This document shows positions 49,905 to 58,330 of a DNA stretch of 64,000 nucleotides, piece after piece; position 1 is the stretch's first letter; each line of letters begins with the position of its first letter. Below the pieces are notes generated by a model that saw only the letters and a program-made list of their open reading frames with translations, searched no databases and was not told the origin of the DNA. The translations under genes and the position numbers were made by a program. This stretch comes from Zoogloeaceae bacterium G21618-S1 (GTDB taxonomy: Bacteria; Pseudomonadota; Gammaproteobacteria; Burkholderiales; Rhodocyclaceae), in contig JAPWHF010000009.1 of NCBI GenBank assembly GCA_027214125.1, forward strand, positions 1-64,000, written 5' to 3'.

Positions 49905-50516
49905 ATGGACACAGTAGCGGTCATCGACTTTGAAACGACGGGTCTGTCGCCCGGACAAGGCGACCGCGCGACAGAGATTGCGGCCGTGATTCTCAAGGAC
50001 GGTGCAATTGTCGAGCGATACCAGAGCCTGATGAATAGTGGGGCCCGAATTCCCTCTTTCATCGAATCACTGACTGGCATTACCAACGACATGATCCGCG
50101 CTGCGCCGCCCGCGGCGGTAGTCATGCGAGAAGTGTCTGACTTCGTTGGCAACTACCCGCTGGTTGCCCACAACGCGTCTTTCGACAGCAAATTCTGGGA
50201 TGCCGAACTTGCGCGCATCGATCGACAGCGGCAGCAGGCGTTCGTCTGCTCGCTGCTGCTGTCGCGACGGATTTTTCCTCTGGCGCCAAGCCACAAGCTG
50301 AGCGCCTTGATTGAATATGCGAATCTGCCGGTGACTGGACGGTATCACCGCGCCTTGGCCGACGCAGAAATGGCGGCCAGTCTGTTCCTGCGCTTAACGC
50401 ACGAGCTACGCGAACAACACCAGATCAATAAGGTGTCGGTCGATTTCCTGTGCCGAATTCAGCACGCACCCAAGTCCCAACTGACAAAACACATCGCACT
50501 CGCACGGACCGATTGA
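49905..50516 (+). CDS. DnaQ-like 3'-5' exonuclease (DEDDh family)
   Basis: A 203-residue single-domain exonuclease resembling the epsilon subunit of DNA polymerase III. The DEDDh residues are visible: D8 and E10 in VIDFETTGLSPG, the middle Asp in VAHNASFDSKFW, and His plus the final Asp in YHRALADAEMAA. An AGGAA ribosome-binding site precedes the ATG at 49905. The true dnaQ usually sits beside rnhA and is longer, so this is more likely an accessory exonuclease. Confidence 0.88.
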   Translation: MDTVAVIDFETTGLSPGQGDRATEIAAVILKDGAIVERYQSLMNSGARIPSFIESLTGITNDMIRAAPPAAVVMREVSDFVGNYPLVAHNASFDSKFWDAELARIDRQRQQAFVCSLLLSRRIFPLAPSHKLSALIEYANLPVTGRYHRALADAEMAASLFLRLTHELREQHQINKVSVDFLCRIQHAPKSQLTKHIALARTD

Positions 50517-50845
50517 CGCAACGCAGCTTCGGAACCGCTCGCGCCGAGTCAAACGGACACTGCGACGCATTCAACGCCCGGTCGGCCACATCACGTCTGG
50601 CGGCCTTGGACGACGAAAGCAGTTCTTATCGTTGCGAACGGGCTGATGAGATAATTGTTCGTACTCGCGAACCGTCAGCACATCGAGCGACATCTCACAG
50701 GATGCTCTGATGTTCGTTTCGAACTTGCGTCTGGCTTGATCATCCCGCCCCTGGAGCACGATTTGTCTAAAGACACCGCTGAAGCAATGACTCGCAAGAC
50801 ACGCCCCGCCCCCGATTCCCGCAACCACTGCGCCCGGACGGACGC
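50517..50845. other. Gap between exonuclease and DUF1178 genes
   Basis: These 329 bases contain no well-supported gene. An 85-codon minus-strand ORF (50571-50828) has plausible-looking peptide stretches (RKFETNIRASCEMS, LDVLTVREYEQLSHQP) but no ribosome-binding site. It could be a decayed gene or chance. Base composition is lower in G+C around 50620-50760 than on either side. Confidence 0.4.
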
Positions 50846-51268
50846 GTGATCGTTCTCAACCTGCGCTGTGGCAACGGCCATGGCTTTGAAGGCTGGTTCG
50901 CCTCCTCGGATGCATTTGAAGCTCAGCAGGCCGAAGGCAAGATCGACTGCCCGGTTTGCGCCAGCCGCGACATCATTCGCCTACCCAGCGCGCCCTACGT
51001 GCGCACGGGCGCCGCGGCGCCCACCCCCGGCGCCACGCCATCACGCAGCGGCGATACCGCGGCACTCGCCGTCGCCAGTTTGCGACAGCTCGCGCAAAAA
51101 GCCGAGGACGTCGGCAAGACTTTCCCCACCGAAGTGCGCCGCATTCATCAAGGCGACGCGCCGGATCGAAGTATTCGCGGACAGGCGTCCATTGAAGAGG
51201 TCGCCGAGCTTCTCGACGAAGGCATCGGCGTGCTGCCGATCCCAGCTCCCAAAGAAGATCTTCACTAA
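50846..51268 (+). CDS. DUF1178 family protein
   Basis: A 140-residue protein starting at a GTG (MIVLNLRCGNGHGFEGWFAS). It has the family's zinc-ribbon-like layout, C8 with H12 and a CPVC motif near residue 36. A disordered Pro/Gly/Ala segment follows, then the conserved helical end (RRIHQGDAPDRSIRGQASIE). The DUF1178 family is widespread in alpha- and betaproteobacteria and has no known function. It converges on the phosphatase-superfamily gene after eight bases. Confidence 0.88.
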   Translation: MIVLNLRCGNGHGFEGWFASSDAFEAQQAEGKIDCPVCASRDIIRLPSAPYVRTGAAAPTPGATPSRSGDTAALAVASLRQLAQKAEDVGKTFPTEVRRIHQGDAPDRSIRGQASIEEVAELLDEGIGVLPIPAPKEDLH

Positions 51269-51275
51269 GCCCGCT

Positions 51276-52481
51276 TCAACAGGGAATCGCCACCAGCGGG
51301 ATCAACATCTCGGCCGCAGAGACCCCGGCATGGACGCCAAGCATCGGAAAACGCCGTTCATTTGGTAGCCAATCGTAGAGCGTCCAATTGTCACGCCCGA
51401 TCAGGGCGAAATCGCCCACACGCTCCGCCAGTTTCCGCGAGGGCTTTGCCGTCGGGCCGAACACCCCCGAATCGATGAAGCGGTGGCCTGGAACGACATG
51501 AAAGCGGTCGCCCAGCTGGGCAAGCGCCTCAAGTTCAAACTGCGCGCGATATGCCTTCTTCACGCGACAGTAGGCGACCCGTCGCTCACCCCACAGCGGA
51601 CCGTCCAGATAGGATTGCAGATGGCCTTCAGCGGCGATATCGCATTGGCGCTCGGGCGGCGAGTCGATGAACCCATGGTCGGCGGTCACCAGCAGCAGCG
51701 CCCCACTGTCGGCAAGCTGCGCACTCACCCGCGCAATCATGGCATCCAGCGCCTCAAAGTGCGCGTCGCACTCAAGCGAGGCAATCCCGAACTGATGCGC
51801 CAAAGCATCGTAGTCCGCGTGGTAAGCGTAGACAAAGCCGTCCAGACTGCCCAGATCGACGACCGACTGAACAAGCTGAGACTCCAGTCCAGGCAAATCC
51901 TGGTAAGCGTATCGTCGCGCCACACCGCGCGAGTGACGCAAATTGAACGGTGAGCCAAGAATGGACTCCGGCGCAACCATCACGCTTCGCGTATCGAGGC
52001 GCTGAAACAGGCTGGGGTAGGGAAACAGGCGCGGCACACGCCACCAGCCGGTCATGGGCTCCCGATCTCGCCGCACCATCGGCAAAGGCGCGAGCACGCC
52101 ACCAAAACGGTCGTCGCGGATAAACCACCCGGTCAGCCCGTGCTCGGCGGGTGCGATGCCGGTCAAGGTAGTGGTGATTGCGCTGGCGGTGGTGGGAGGA
52201 AAAACGCTGGTCAGCGTGCGCGCCTGATGCCGCGCGAGAAAACTGCCCGCGCCGCGGGTGGCAAGGTCGTGCGCGCCAAGACCGTCGATCACCAGCAAGA
52301 CGACAACACGCGCGTCGTTCAGCGGCAAGGCGGCAGGATCACGCAAACCGGGTGTATCGACCCGACGGTCGCCAAAGCGCCGCCGCAAGGAAGCCATCAG
52401 ATTCAACAGGCTACCCCCCTGGTAGTCGGGAGCAACGGTATCTGGCAAGTCGAGAAATCGGGGGAGTGTCATTTCGGCCAT
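51276..52481 (-). CDS. Alkaline-phosphatase-superfamily phosphodiesterase/pyrophosphatase
   Basis: A 401-residue enzyme of the nucleotide pyrophosphatase/phosphodiesterase branch. The metal-binding Asp is in VLLVIDGLGAHDL and the nucleophilic Thr in FPPTTASAITTTLTG. A second metal-site Asp is in YAYHADYDALAHQFG and Asp-His in LVTADHGFID. There is no signal peptide, so it appears cytoplasmic. Two ATGs three codons apart (52481 and 52472) are possible starts. It stands alone. The substrate is unknown. Confidence 0.85.
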   Translation of the reverse strand: MAEMTLPRFLDLPDTVAPDYQGGSLLNLMASLRRRFGDRRVDTPGLRDPAALPLNDARVVVLLVIDGLGAHDLATRGAGSFLARHQARTLTSVFPPTTASAITTTLTGIAPAEHGLTGWFIRDDRFGGVLAPLPMVRRDREPMTGWWRVPRLFPYPSLFQRLDTRSVMVAPESILGSPFNLRHSRGVARRYAYQDLPGLESQLVQSVVDLGSLDGFVYAYHADYDALAHQFGIASLECDAHFEALDAMIARVSAQLADSGALLLVTADHGFIDSPPERQCDIAAEGHLQSYLDGPLWGERRVAYCRVKKAYRAQFELEALAQLGDRFHVVPGHRFIDSGVFGPTAKPSRKLAERVGDFALIGRDNWTLYDWLPNERRFPMLGVHAGVSAAEMLIPLVAIPC

Positions 52482-52531
52482 CCGGCAAGCACAGGCCCAT
52501 GATAGCGTCGCCGGGCGCCATCGGAAAAACA

Positions 52532-52559
52532 GAAGGGGAAGCCGGACGGCTTCCCCTTC
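52532..52559 (-). terminator. Terminator after the tRNA-Gly-Cys-Gly cluster
   Basis: A perfect 12-bp stem GAAGGGGAAGCC / GGCTTCCCCTTC with a 4-base loop. On the minus strand it is followed by TGTTTTTCC. It lies 8 bases past the last tRNA-Gly. Confidence 0.8.
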
Positions 52560-52566
52560 GTGTTTT

Positions 52567-52642
52567 TGGAGCGGGAAACGAGGCTCGAACTCGCGACCTC
52601 AACCTTGGCAAGGTTGCGCTCTACCAACTGAGCTATTCCCGC
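52567..52642 (-). tRNA. tRNA-Gly (GCC), copy 1
   Basis: A 76-base cloverleaf with encoded CCA. It starts GCGGGAATAGCTCAGTTGGT, has anticodon loop TTGCCAA (anticodon GCC) and T-arm CGAGTTCGAGCCTCG. It is identical to the copy at 52808-52883. Confidence 0.96.
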
Positions 52643-52652
52643 AATACTTTCC

Positions 52653-52726
52653 TGGAGGCGCGGGGCGGAGTCGAACCGCCCTGGAGGGATTTGCAGTCCC
52701 CTGCATAACCGCTTTGCTACCGCGCC
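52653..52726 (-). tRNA. tRNA-Cys (GCA)
   Basis: A 74-base cloverleaf with encoded CCA. It starts GGCGCGGTAGCAAAGCGGTT, has anticodon loop CTGCAAA (anticodon GCA) and T-arm GGCGGTTCGACTCCGCC. It lies between the two tRNA-Gly genes. Confidence 0.96.
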
Positions 52727-52775
52727 ACTGACCAACTGCCAGGTTGGCCATTCACCGTCCGATTTCTCGGGAGTG

Positions 52776-52800
52776 AAAAGGGGAAAGCTGCGCTTTCCCC
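52776..52800 (-). terminator. Terminator-like hairpin between tRNA-Gly copy 2 and tRNA-Cys
   Basis: On the minus strand, GGGGAAAGC, GCA, GCTTTCCCC is followed by TTTTC. It sits 7 bases past tRNA-Gly copy 2, so part or all of the transcription would stop before tRNA-Cys and the second tRNA-Gly. Confidence 0.7.
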
Positions 52801-52807
52801 AGAATAC

Positions 52808-52883
52808 TGGAGCGGGAAACGAGGCTCGAACTCGCGACCTCAACCTTGGCAAGGTTGCGCTCTACCAACTGAGCTATTCCCGC
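52808..52883 (-). tRNA. tRNA-Gly (GCC), copy 2
   Basis: A 76-base cloverleaf identical to copy 1, with anticodon GCC and encoded CCA. It is the first tRNA of the cluster, 48 bases after the pgsA stop. pgsA next to Gly/Cys tRNAs is a common proteobacterial arrangement. Confidence 0.96.
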
Positions 52884-52931
52884 AAAACAGACCGCCATTA
52901 TAGGCAGCCATTTTCTTCTGTCAAGGCGTTT

Positions 52932-53507
52932 TCAGCCTTTTTCACTGTCCCGCAACATGGGCATTGCACGGTGCAAATAATAGCCCATGGACCACAGGGT
53001 CAGCACCGCCGCAATGTAGATCAAAATGGTCCCGACCCACTGCGATTGCACCGAAAGCAGCGGCGCATTATACAGAAGCAGCGGGATCGCAACCATCTGT
53101 GCGGCAGTTTTTAGCTTGCCAACAAAGGCAACCGCGACACTGGCTGAACGCCCGACACGCGCCATCCACTCCCGCAGTGCGGAAATGGTGATTTCACGGC
53201 CGATGATGATCACCGCAATCATCGCATCGGTGCGCCCCAACTGCACCAGCATGATCAGCGCGGCGGCCACCATCAGCTTGTCGGCCACCGGATCGAGAAA
53301 CGCGCCGAAAGCCGAGGTTTGATCGAGGCTGCGCGCCAGATAGCCGTCGAACCAGTCGGTAATCGCAGCCACGCCAAACACCAGCGTCGCAGCAAGATTC
53401 CGTTCTGGCAGGGTCATCATGCCATCGGGCAAATAGTAGACGCCGACAAACACCGGAATCATGATGATCCGGGCCCAGGTCAGCGTATTGGGAATATTCA
53501 ATGGCAT
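52932..53507 (-). CDS. pgsA: CDP-diacylglycerol--glycerol-3-phosphate 3-phosphatidyltransferase
   Basis: A 191-residue inner-membrane enzyme that starts phosphatidylglycerol synthesis. It has the CDP-alcohol phosphotransferase motif DX2DGX2ARX8GX3DX3D, seen as DWFDGYLAR followed by GAFLDPVADK, and about five membrane helices. The start at 53507 (MPLNIPNTLTWARIIMIPVF) is the family standard; the open frame further upstream overlaps uvrC. It follows uvrC by 82 bases, an order also found in enterics. Confidence 0.96.
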   Translation of the reverse strand: MPLNIPNTLTWARIIMIPVFVGVYYLPDGMMTLPERNLAATLVFGVAAITDWFDGYLARSLDQTSAFGAFLDPVADKLMVAAALIMLVQLGRTDAMIAVIIIGREITISALREWMARVGRSASVAVAFVGKLKTAAQMVAIPLLLYNAPLLSVQSQWVGTILIYIAAVLTLWSMGYYLHRAMPMLRDSEKG

Positions 53508-53589
53508 GAGTCTGTGGATGTCATTGCCTCGCCGATCGAAGCCGACCGTGAGTACAGGCGCGAAGTGTAGCCGCTGGCGGCGCGGCTTG

Positions 53590-55398
53590 TCACGATTCGC
53601 CGCCAGTGAGTTCGCCATGGATCAACTCGGCCAGCGTCCGGCTGATGCCTTCGACCCGGCACAGATCGTCCACCGTTGCGCTGCGCACGCCGTCCAGACC
53701 GCCAAAGGTGGCGAGCAGCGCACGCCGTCGTGTCGGCCCCACGCCGGCGATACGCTCAAGCCTGGAGCCGATACGGGCCTTGCCGCGCTTGGCACGGTGA
53801 CCGGTGATGGCAAAGCGGTGCGCCTCGTCGCGGATCTCCTGCACCAGATGCAGCGCAGCCGAGTCGGGCGACAAATGCATGGGCGGGCGACCATCGCCAA
53901 AAATGAGCGACTCCAGCCCTGGCTTGCGCCCCTCTCCCTTGGCCACCCCGACCGCAGGCAAGGCCGCCAGGCCAAGCTCGGCAAACACCTCGAGCGCCAT
54001 CGACAGCTGGCCACGACCACCATCGATCAACACCAGATCAGGCAACACGCCGTCACCACTGGCAACTTTCTCATAGCGTCGCGACAGCACCTGACGCATG
54101 GCGGCATAGTCGTCTCCCGGCGTGATATCCGTGATGTTGTAGCGCCGATATTCACCGCGCTTCATCGCCCCGCCTTCGCACACCACGCAAGAAGCGACGG
54201 TCGCCTCCCCCATCGTGTGGCTGATGTCGAAGCATTCGATACGCGCGGGCGGCTCGCTCAGGCCAAGCGCCAGTTGCAAGGCCTCAAGCCGCGAGGCGCT
54301 ACGGTCGGACATCGCCAGCCGCGCCTGGATGGCGAGGGAGGCGTTGCGCTCCGCCATCTCGACCCAGCCTTTTTCCATCGGCCGACGCGGAGCAATCACG
54401 GCTGCCTGTTTGCCCAGACTCTCCAGCACCGCCTTGACCAGCGCAGCATCGACTGACGCCACAATCTTGCCCGGCAGCGGCAGCATCGCGTAATGCTGTT
54501 CAATGAAGGCGAGCAGCACGTCTTGCGTGGAGCACTCGCCATCGACGAGCGGGAACTGCGGCCGATCACCCAAATGACGGCCGCCACGAATCATGGCCAA
54601 ATTGACGCACACCAAGCCCTCGGACTGAACCGCGCACAGCACGTCCACGTCTTCTTCCTTGCCGCTATCGACGTACTGCCTGTGCAGCACTTGCTGGAGC
54701 GCTCGGATCTGATCGCGCAGCGCCGCGGCCTCCTCGAACGCCATGCGCTCGGCCGCAGCCGCCATGCTGTCGGTCAGTCCGTTGATGACCTCCGAGGTGC
54801 GCCCTTCGAGAAACAGCGTGGCCAGACGCACATCGGCGGCGTAGTCCTGCTCGGAGATTAGCCCCACACAGGGCGCAGTACAGCGCTGGATCTGATGCAA
54901 CAGACAGGGGCGCGAACGGTGGTCGAACACGCCATTTTCGCAAGTACGCAGCTTGAAGACTTTCTGCAGCAGATGGATACTGTCCCGCACCGACACGCTG
55001 CCCGGGAAAGGACCAAAGTAGCGCGCACCCTTGGTGAAACCGCCCCGGTGAAACGCCAGCCGAGGAAAACCATGCGCTGTCAGGGTGATGTAGGGGTAGG
55101 ACTTGTCGTCCCGAAACAAGATGTTGTAGCGCGGCGCCAACGACTTGATCAGGTTGTTTTCAAGGATCAGCGCCTCGGCTTCGGAGCGTGTGGCGGTGAA
55201 TTCCACCTGCACGATCTGCGCCACCATCATGGCGATGCGCGGGCTGGCCAGCTGGCTTCGGAAATATGACGAGAGGCGCTTTTTGAGATTCTTGGCCTTG
55301 CCAACATACAACACCTGAGCCCCCTCACCGATCATCCGGTACACCCCGGGATCGGACGGCGCGTTGCGCAGGAAAGTCTGGTGATCGAAGCCCGTCAC
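53590..55398 (-). CDS. uvrC: Excinuclease ABC subunit C
   Basis: A 602-residue nuclease making both incisions in nucleotide excision repair. The N-terminal GIY-YIG domain has GVYRMIGEGAQVLYVGKAKNLKKR. A UVR motif lies near residue 210 (RMAFEEAAALRDQIRALQQV), and the RNase-H-like domain includes RIECFDISHTMGEATVAS. C-terminal helix-hairpin-helix motifs (ERIAGVGPTRRRALLATFGG) follow. The start chosen is GTG at 55398, 11 bases after nagZ. The frame continues into nagZ but the GIY-YIG start fixes the N-terminus. Confidence 0.95.
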   Translation of the reverse strand: MTGFDHQTFLRNAPSDPGVYRMIGEGAQVLYVGKAKNLKKRLSSYFRSQLASPRIAMMVAQIVQVEFTATRSEAEALILENNLIKSLAPRYNILFRDDKSYPYITLTAHGFPRLAFHRGGFTKGARYFGPFPGSVSVRDSIHLLQKVFKLRTCENGVFDHRSRPCLLHQIQRCTAPCVGLISEQDYAADVRLATLFLEGRTSEVINGLTDSMAAAAERMAFEEAAALRDQIRALQQVLHRQYVDSGKEEDVDVLCAVQSEGLVCVNLAMIRGGRHLGDRPQFPLVDGECSTQDVLLAFIEQHYAMLPLPGKIVASVDAALVKAVLESLGKQAAVIAPRRPMEKGWVEMAERNASLAIQARLAMSDRSASRLEALQLALGLSEPPARIECFDISHTMGEATVASCVVCEGGAMKRGEYRRYNITDITPGDDYAAMRQVLSRRYEKVASGDGVLPDLVLIDGGRGQLSMALEVFAELGLAALPAVGVAKGEGRKPGLESLIFGDGRPPMHLSPDSAALHLVQEIRDEAHRFAITGHRAKRGKARIGSRLERIAGVGPTRRRALLATFGGLDGVRSATVDDLCRVEGISRTLAELIHGELTGGES

Positions 55399-55409
55399 GT
55401 CATCGGTGC

Positions 55410-56453
55410 TCAGGCGCGCCGCGTGTGCTCGGCCAAGGCCGCCAGCTGCGCTTTTGCCTGCAGGTAGGCCGCGCTGCCCGGACACACGCTGTCTGCACGG
55501 GGGCGTGCGTGCAAGGCGCACAAGCGATCCGACAGCGTTGGCGGCACCTCGGGTTGCCAACGCCCCAGCAAGGTTTCCGCCAGGTCCGGTCGATTACACA
55601 CCAGCACCATATCGCAGCCCGCGGCGCGCGCGGCCTCGGCGCGTGCGACGATGTCCCCCGCTTCGGTAGCCGCCTCCATGGTCAGGTCATCGCTGAAAAT
55701 CACACCCGAAAAGCCAAGTTGGCCGCGCAGCACGGTTTGTAACCAAAACGGAGAAAAACCCGCCGGCCGGGGATCGACCGCCGGATAGATGACATGCGCC
55801 GGCATGACACCGGCCAGCCGTGTCGCCAGCGTATGAAACGGCCGCATGTCTTGCGCGCAGATCGCGTCAAAATCGCGCACATCGCGCGGCATGTCGACAT
55901 GCGAGTCGGCCTCGACAAAGCCGTGGCCGGGAAAATGCTTGCCGACGCAGCCCATGCCGGCGTCGGCCATGCCATCGATCAGCGCGATCGCGAGCGCGAT
56001 GGTAGCGTCCGGGTCGCGATGGAAGGCGCGATCCCCGATCACGCGGCTGACGCCGTAGTCGAGATCGAGTACCGGGGTATAGCTCAGGTCCACGCCATGA
56101 GCGATCAGCTCGCTGGCCAGCACCCGGCCGGCGTCGCGGGCCAGCTGGCAACCGGCCACCGGATCATCCGACCAGGCTTTGCCCAGCACACCCATCGCCG
56201 GCACCGCGCTGAAACCTTCGCGAAAGCGCTGCACACGACCGCCTTCGTGATCGACCGTGATCAACAAAGCCGGCATACGCAAAGTTCGAATGTCAGCGGT
56301 GAGTGCCGCCAGTTGCGCCGGGTTGTCGTAGTTGCGGGCAAACAGGATCACCCCGCCCACCAACGGATGGCACAGACGCGTGCGCTCATCGTCGGTGAGG
56401 GCATGACCGGCAACATCAAGCATCACCGGGCCGAGCGGAAGTGTCATCGGCAT
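55410..56453 (-). CDS. nagZ: Beta-N-acetylhexosaminidase NagZ
   Basis: A 347-residue cytoplasmic family-3 glycosidase that removes GlcNAc from anhydromuropeptides in cell-wall recycling. Visible are [17 protein letters not shown] near residue 60, the catalytic-loop [19 protein letters not shown] with the His general acid region, and the nucleophile Asp in [12 protein letters not shown]. Length fits E. coli NagZ (341). It overlaps the acpS stop by one base (TGATG). NagZ products can induce beta-lactamase where ampR/ampC exist. Confidence 0.95.
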   Translation of the reverse strand: MPMTLPLGPVMLDVAGHALTDDERTRLCHPLVGGVILFARNYDNPAQLAALTADIRTLRMPALLITVDHEGGRVQRFREGFSAVPAMGVLGKAWSDDPVAGCQLARDAGRVLASELIAHGVDLSYTPVLDLDYGVSRVIGDRAFHRDPDATIALAIALIDGMADAGMGCVGKHFPGHGFVEADSHVDMPRDVRDFDAICAQDMRPFHTLATRLAGVMPAHVIYPAVDPRPAGFSPFWLQTVLRGQLGFSGVIFSDDLTMEAATEAGDIVARAEAARAAGCDMVLVCNRPDLAETLLGRWQPEVPPTLSDRLCALHARPRADSVCPGSAAYLQAKAQLAALAEHTRRA

Positions 56454-56836
56454 CAGGCTGGATCCTTTTCAATCACCGCAAAGGCAACCACATAGTCGAG
56501 CTCGTCGCTCAGGCTGACATGCGTGCGCAGGCCATCGCGAGCAACAATCTCGGCCATCTGGCCATGAAAAATGTAATGCGGCTTGCCCAGCGCGTCGCGA
56601 GAGATCGCCACTGAATGCAGGGTCGCCGGCACCGCAACCCCCGTGCCATAGGCCTTGCCGAATGCTTCTTTGGCGGCGAAGCGCTTGGCCAACAGGCGCT
56701 CCGGCTGCGGGGCCTCGTGGTAGGCCTGACGTTCACTTGGGGCCAGAATACGGTAGGCGAAGCGATCACCATGCCGCGACAGCGCTTGCCGAATGCGCTC
56801 GACGCTGACCATGTCGGTGCCGATGCCGTGAATCAT
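56453..56836 (-). CDS. acpS: Holo-[acyl-carrier-protein] synthase
   Basis: A 127-residue 4'-phosphopantetheinyl transferase that activates acyl carrier protein. The magnesium-binding Asp is in [19 protein letters not shown]. The second motif, [20 protein letters not shown], carries the catalytic Glu/Lys. Length fits the family. It follows pdxJ by eight bases and overlaps nagZ, giving the classic pdxJ-acpS pair. Confidence 0.96.
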   Translation of the reverse strand: MIHGIGTDMVSVERIRQALSRHGDRFAYRILAPSERQAYHEAPQPERLLAKRFAAKEAFGKAYGTGVAVPATLHSVAISRDALGKPHYIFHGQMAEIVARDGLRTHVSLSDELDYVVAFAVIEKDPA

Positions 56837-56844
56837 GGCGCGCC

Positions 56845-57600
56845 CTACTCGCCCTGCCCGGCCGCTTCACGCATCAGCCGCTTCATTTCGCGCACGGCCT
56901 CGCGCAAGCCGCAAAACACCGCGCGGGAAACGATGGCGTGGCCGATGTGCAGTTCGCGAATACCGGCGAGGCGCGCAATGGGCTGGACGTTGTAATAGTT
57001 AAGCGCATGGCCGGCATTGAAGCGCATGCCGGCGGCGCAGATCATCTCGCCCGCGCGGCGGATCTTGTCGACCTCGGCCACAACGGCCGGGCTTTGAGCA
57101 TCGCGACCGGCACGGTGGAAGGCCGCTGCGTAGGGGCCGGTGTGGATCTCGCAGACGCGGGCGCCAATGCGCGCCGCCGCCTCTACCTGGACCGGGTCTG
57201 CGTCAATGAACACACTGACCGAAATGCCGGCATCGGCAAGCCGCGTAACCGCGTCGCGCAAGGATGCCTCTTGCGACACGATGTCGAGACCGCCTTCGGT
57301 GGTGACTTCCTGCCGCCCCTCGGGCACGAACATGGCCATCTCTGGCTTGAGTGCCGCGGCGATGCCGACCATCTCGTCGGTGGCGGCCATTTCAAGATTG
57401 AGCTTGACCTGAGTAAGATCGCGCAGCTTGCGTACGTCATCATCATTGATGTGCCGGCGATCTTCGCGCAGATGCACGGTGATACCATCCGCGCCACCCA
57501 GATGCGCCTCAACGGCAGCCCAGACCGGGTCCGGCTCCCAGGTACGCCGCGCCTGTCGCAAGGTGGCGACGTGGTCGATATTCACGCCCAATTCAATCAC
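56845..57600 (-). CDS. pdxJ: Pyridoxine 5'-phosphate synthase
   Basis: A 251-residue TIM-barrel enzyme that makes pyridoxine phosphate in the DXP-dependent vitamin B6 pathway. Signature pieces are ELGVNIDHVATLRQARRTWE, ITVHLREDRRHINDDDV, the LNLEMAATDEM glutamate strand and RFNAGHALNYYNVQPIA. Length agrees with E. coli (243). The start overlaps the recO stop (ATGA), so they are coupled as in other proteobacteria. Confidence 0.97.
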   Translation of the reverse strand: MIELGVNIDHVATLRQARRTWEPDPVWAAVEAHLGGADGITVHLREDRRHINDDDVRKLRDLTQVKLNLEMAATDEMVGIAAALKPEMAMFVPEGRQEVTTEGGLDIVSQEASLRDAVTRLADAGISVSVFIDADPVQVEAAARIGARVCEIHTGPYAAAFHRAGRDAQSPAVVAEVDKIRRAGEMICAAGMRFNAGHALNYYNVQPIARLAGIRELHIGHAIVSRAVFCGLREAVREMKRLMREAAGQGE

Positions 57601-58319
57601 AGTGCTTGCAACTCCTTGAACATCCGGCGCGAATGCAATGGCTGGGCGCCGAGGTGGTGTTGGATCAGGTGGCGCAGCAAAGCCTTGCTCTGCACCAGTG
57701 TTTTCGGATCGTCGAAACGGCCAGCGGCCATGTCGAGCAGGGTCTGGCCCGTGACCATCGGCAGACCGTCTTCGGGCGATAGGTCTCTCACAGGACCGCG
57801 ATCGATTATATAGCCGTAGTGTGCGTCGGCCACGATAGGCGATTCGGTCTCAGCATCGTGCTCCAGCGGAACGCCATAGCCAAGCTCGGAGAGTAGTGTC
57901 AGTTCAAACGCCCGCAGCACCGGCTCGAACCGTGTTTCACCTGGCAGGCGTTGAATCAGCGCTGCGTAGTGCGCGTAGAGCTCGGCATGCGCGTCTTCAC
58001 GCGGGAGCAGCTTGACGAGTAGCTCATTAAGGTAATAACCACAGAGCAGTTCCTTGCCCGACAGCAGCGGTTGGCCGCCAAGCCACTCGGCGCGCACCAG
58101 TGTTTTCACTTCACCGCCGCCAGACCAATCCAGCAACAAAGGCTGATAGGCCATCAGCACGCCGCGCAGCGCAGACATCGGGCGACGCGCGCCCTTGGCG
58201 ACCAGGGCCATGCGGCCATAGTCGCGGCTAAACACTTCGACGATCAGGCTGGTTTCCCGATACGGATGGGTGTGGAGCACAAAACCGGGTTGTTGATCGA
58301 CGCGCTGCTTCTGGCCCAC
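57597..58319 (-). CDS. recO: DNA repair protein RecO
   Basis: A 240-residue RecFOR-pathway protein that loads RecA on gapped DNA. The N-terminal OB-fold starts near FVLHTHPYRETSLIVEVFSR, and the family's LMAYQPLLLDWSGGGEVKTL and CGYYLNELLVKLLPRED segments follow. No zinc-finger cysteines are present in the C-terminal part, as in other proteobacterial RecO. Length matches E. coli (242). It begins 11 bases after era. Confidence 0.94.
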   Translation of the reverse strand: MGQKQRVDQQPGFVLHTHPYRETSLIVEVFSRDYGRMALVAKGARRPMSALRGVLMAYQPLLLDWSGGGEVKTLVRAEWLGGQPLLSGKELLCGYYLNELLVKLLPREDAHAELYAHYAALIQRLPGETRFEPVLRAFELTLLSELGYGVPLEHDAETESPIVADAHYGYIIDRGPVRDLSPEDGLPMVTGQTLLDMAAGRFDDPKTLVQSKALLRHLIQHHLGAQPLHSRRMFKELQAL

Positions 58320-58330
58320 GGCGCGCTCAC

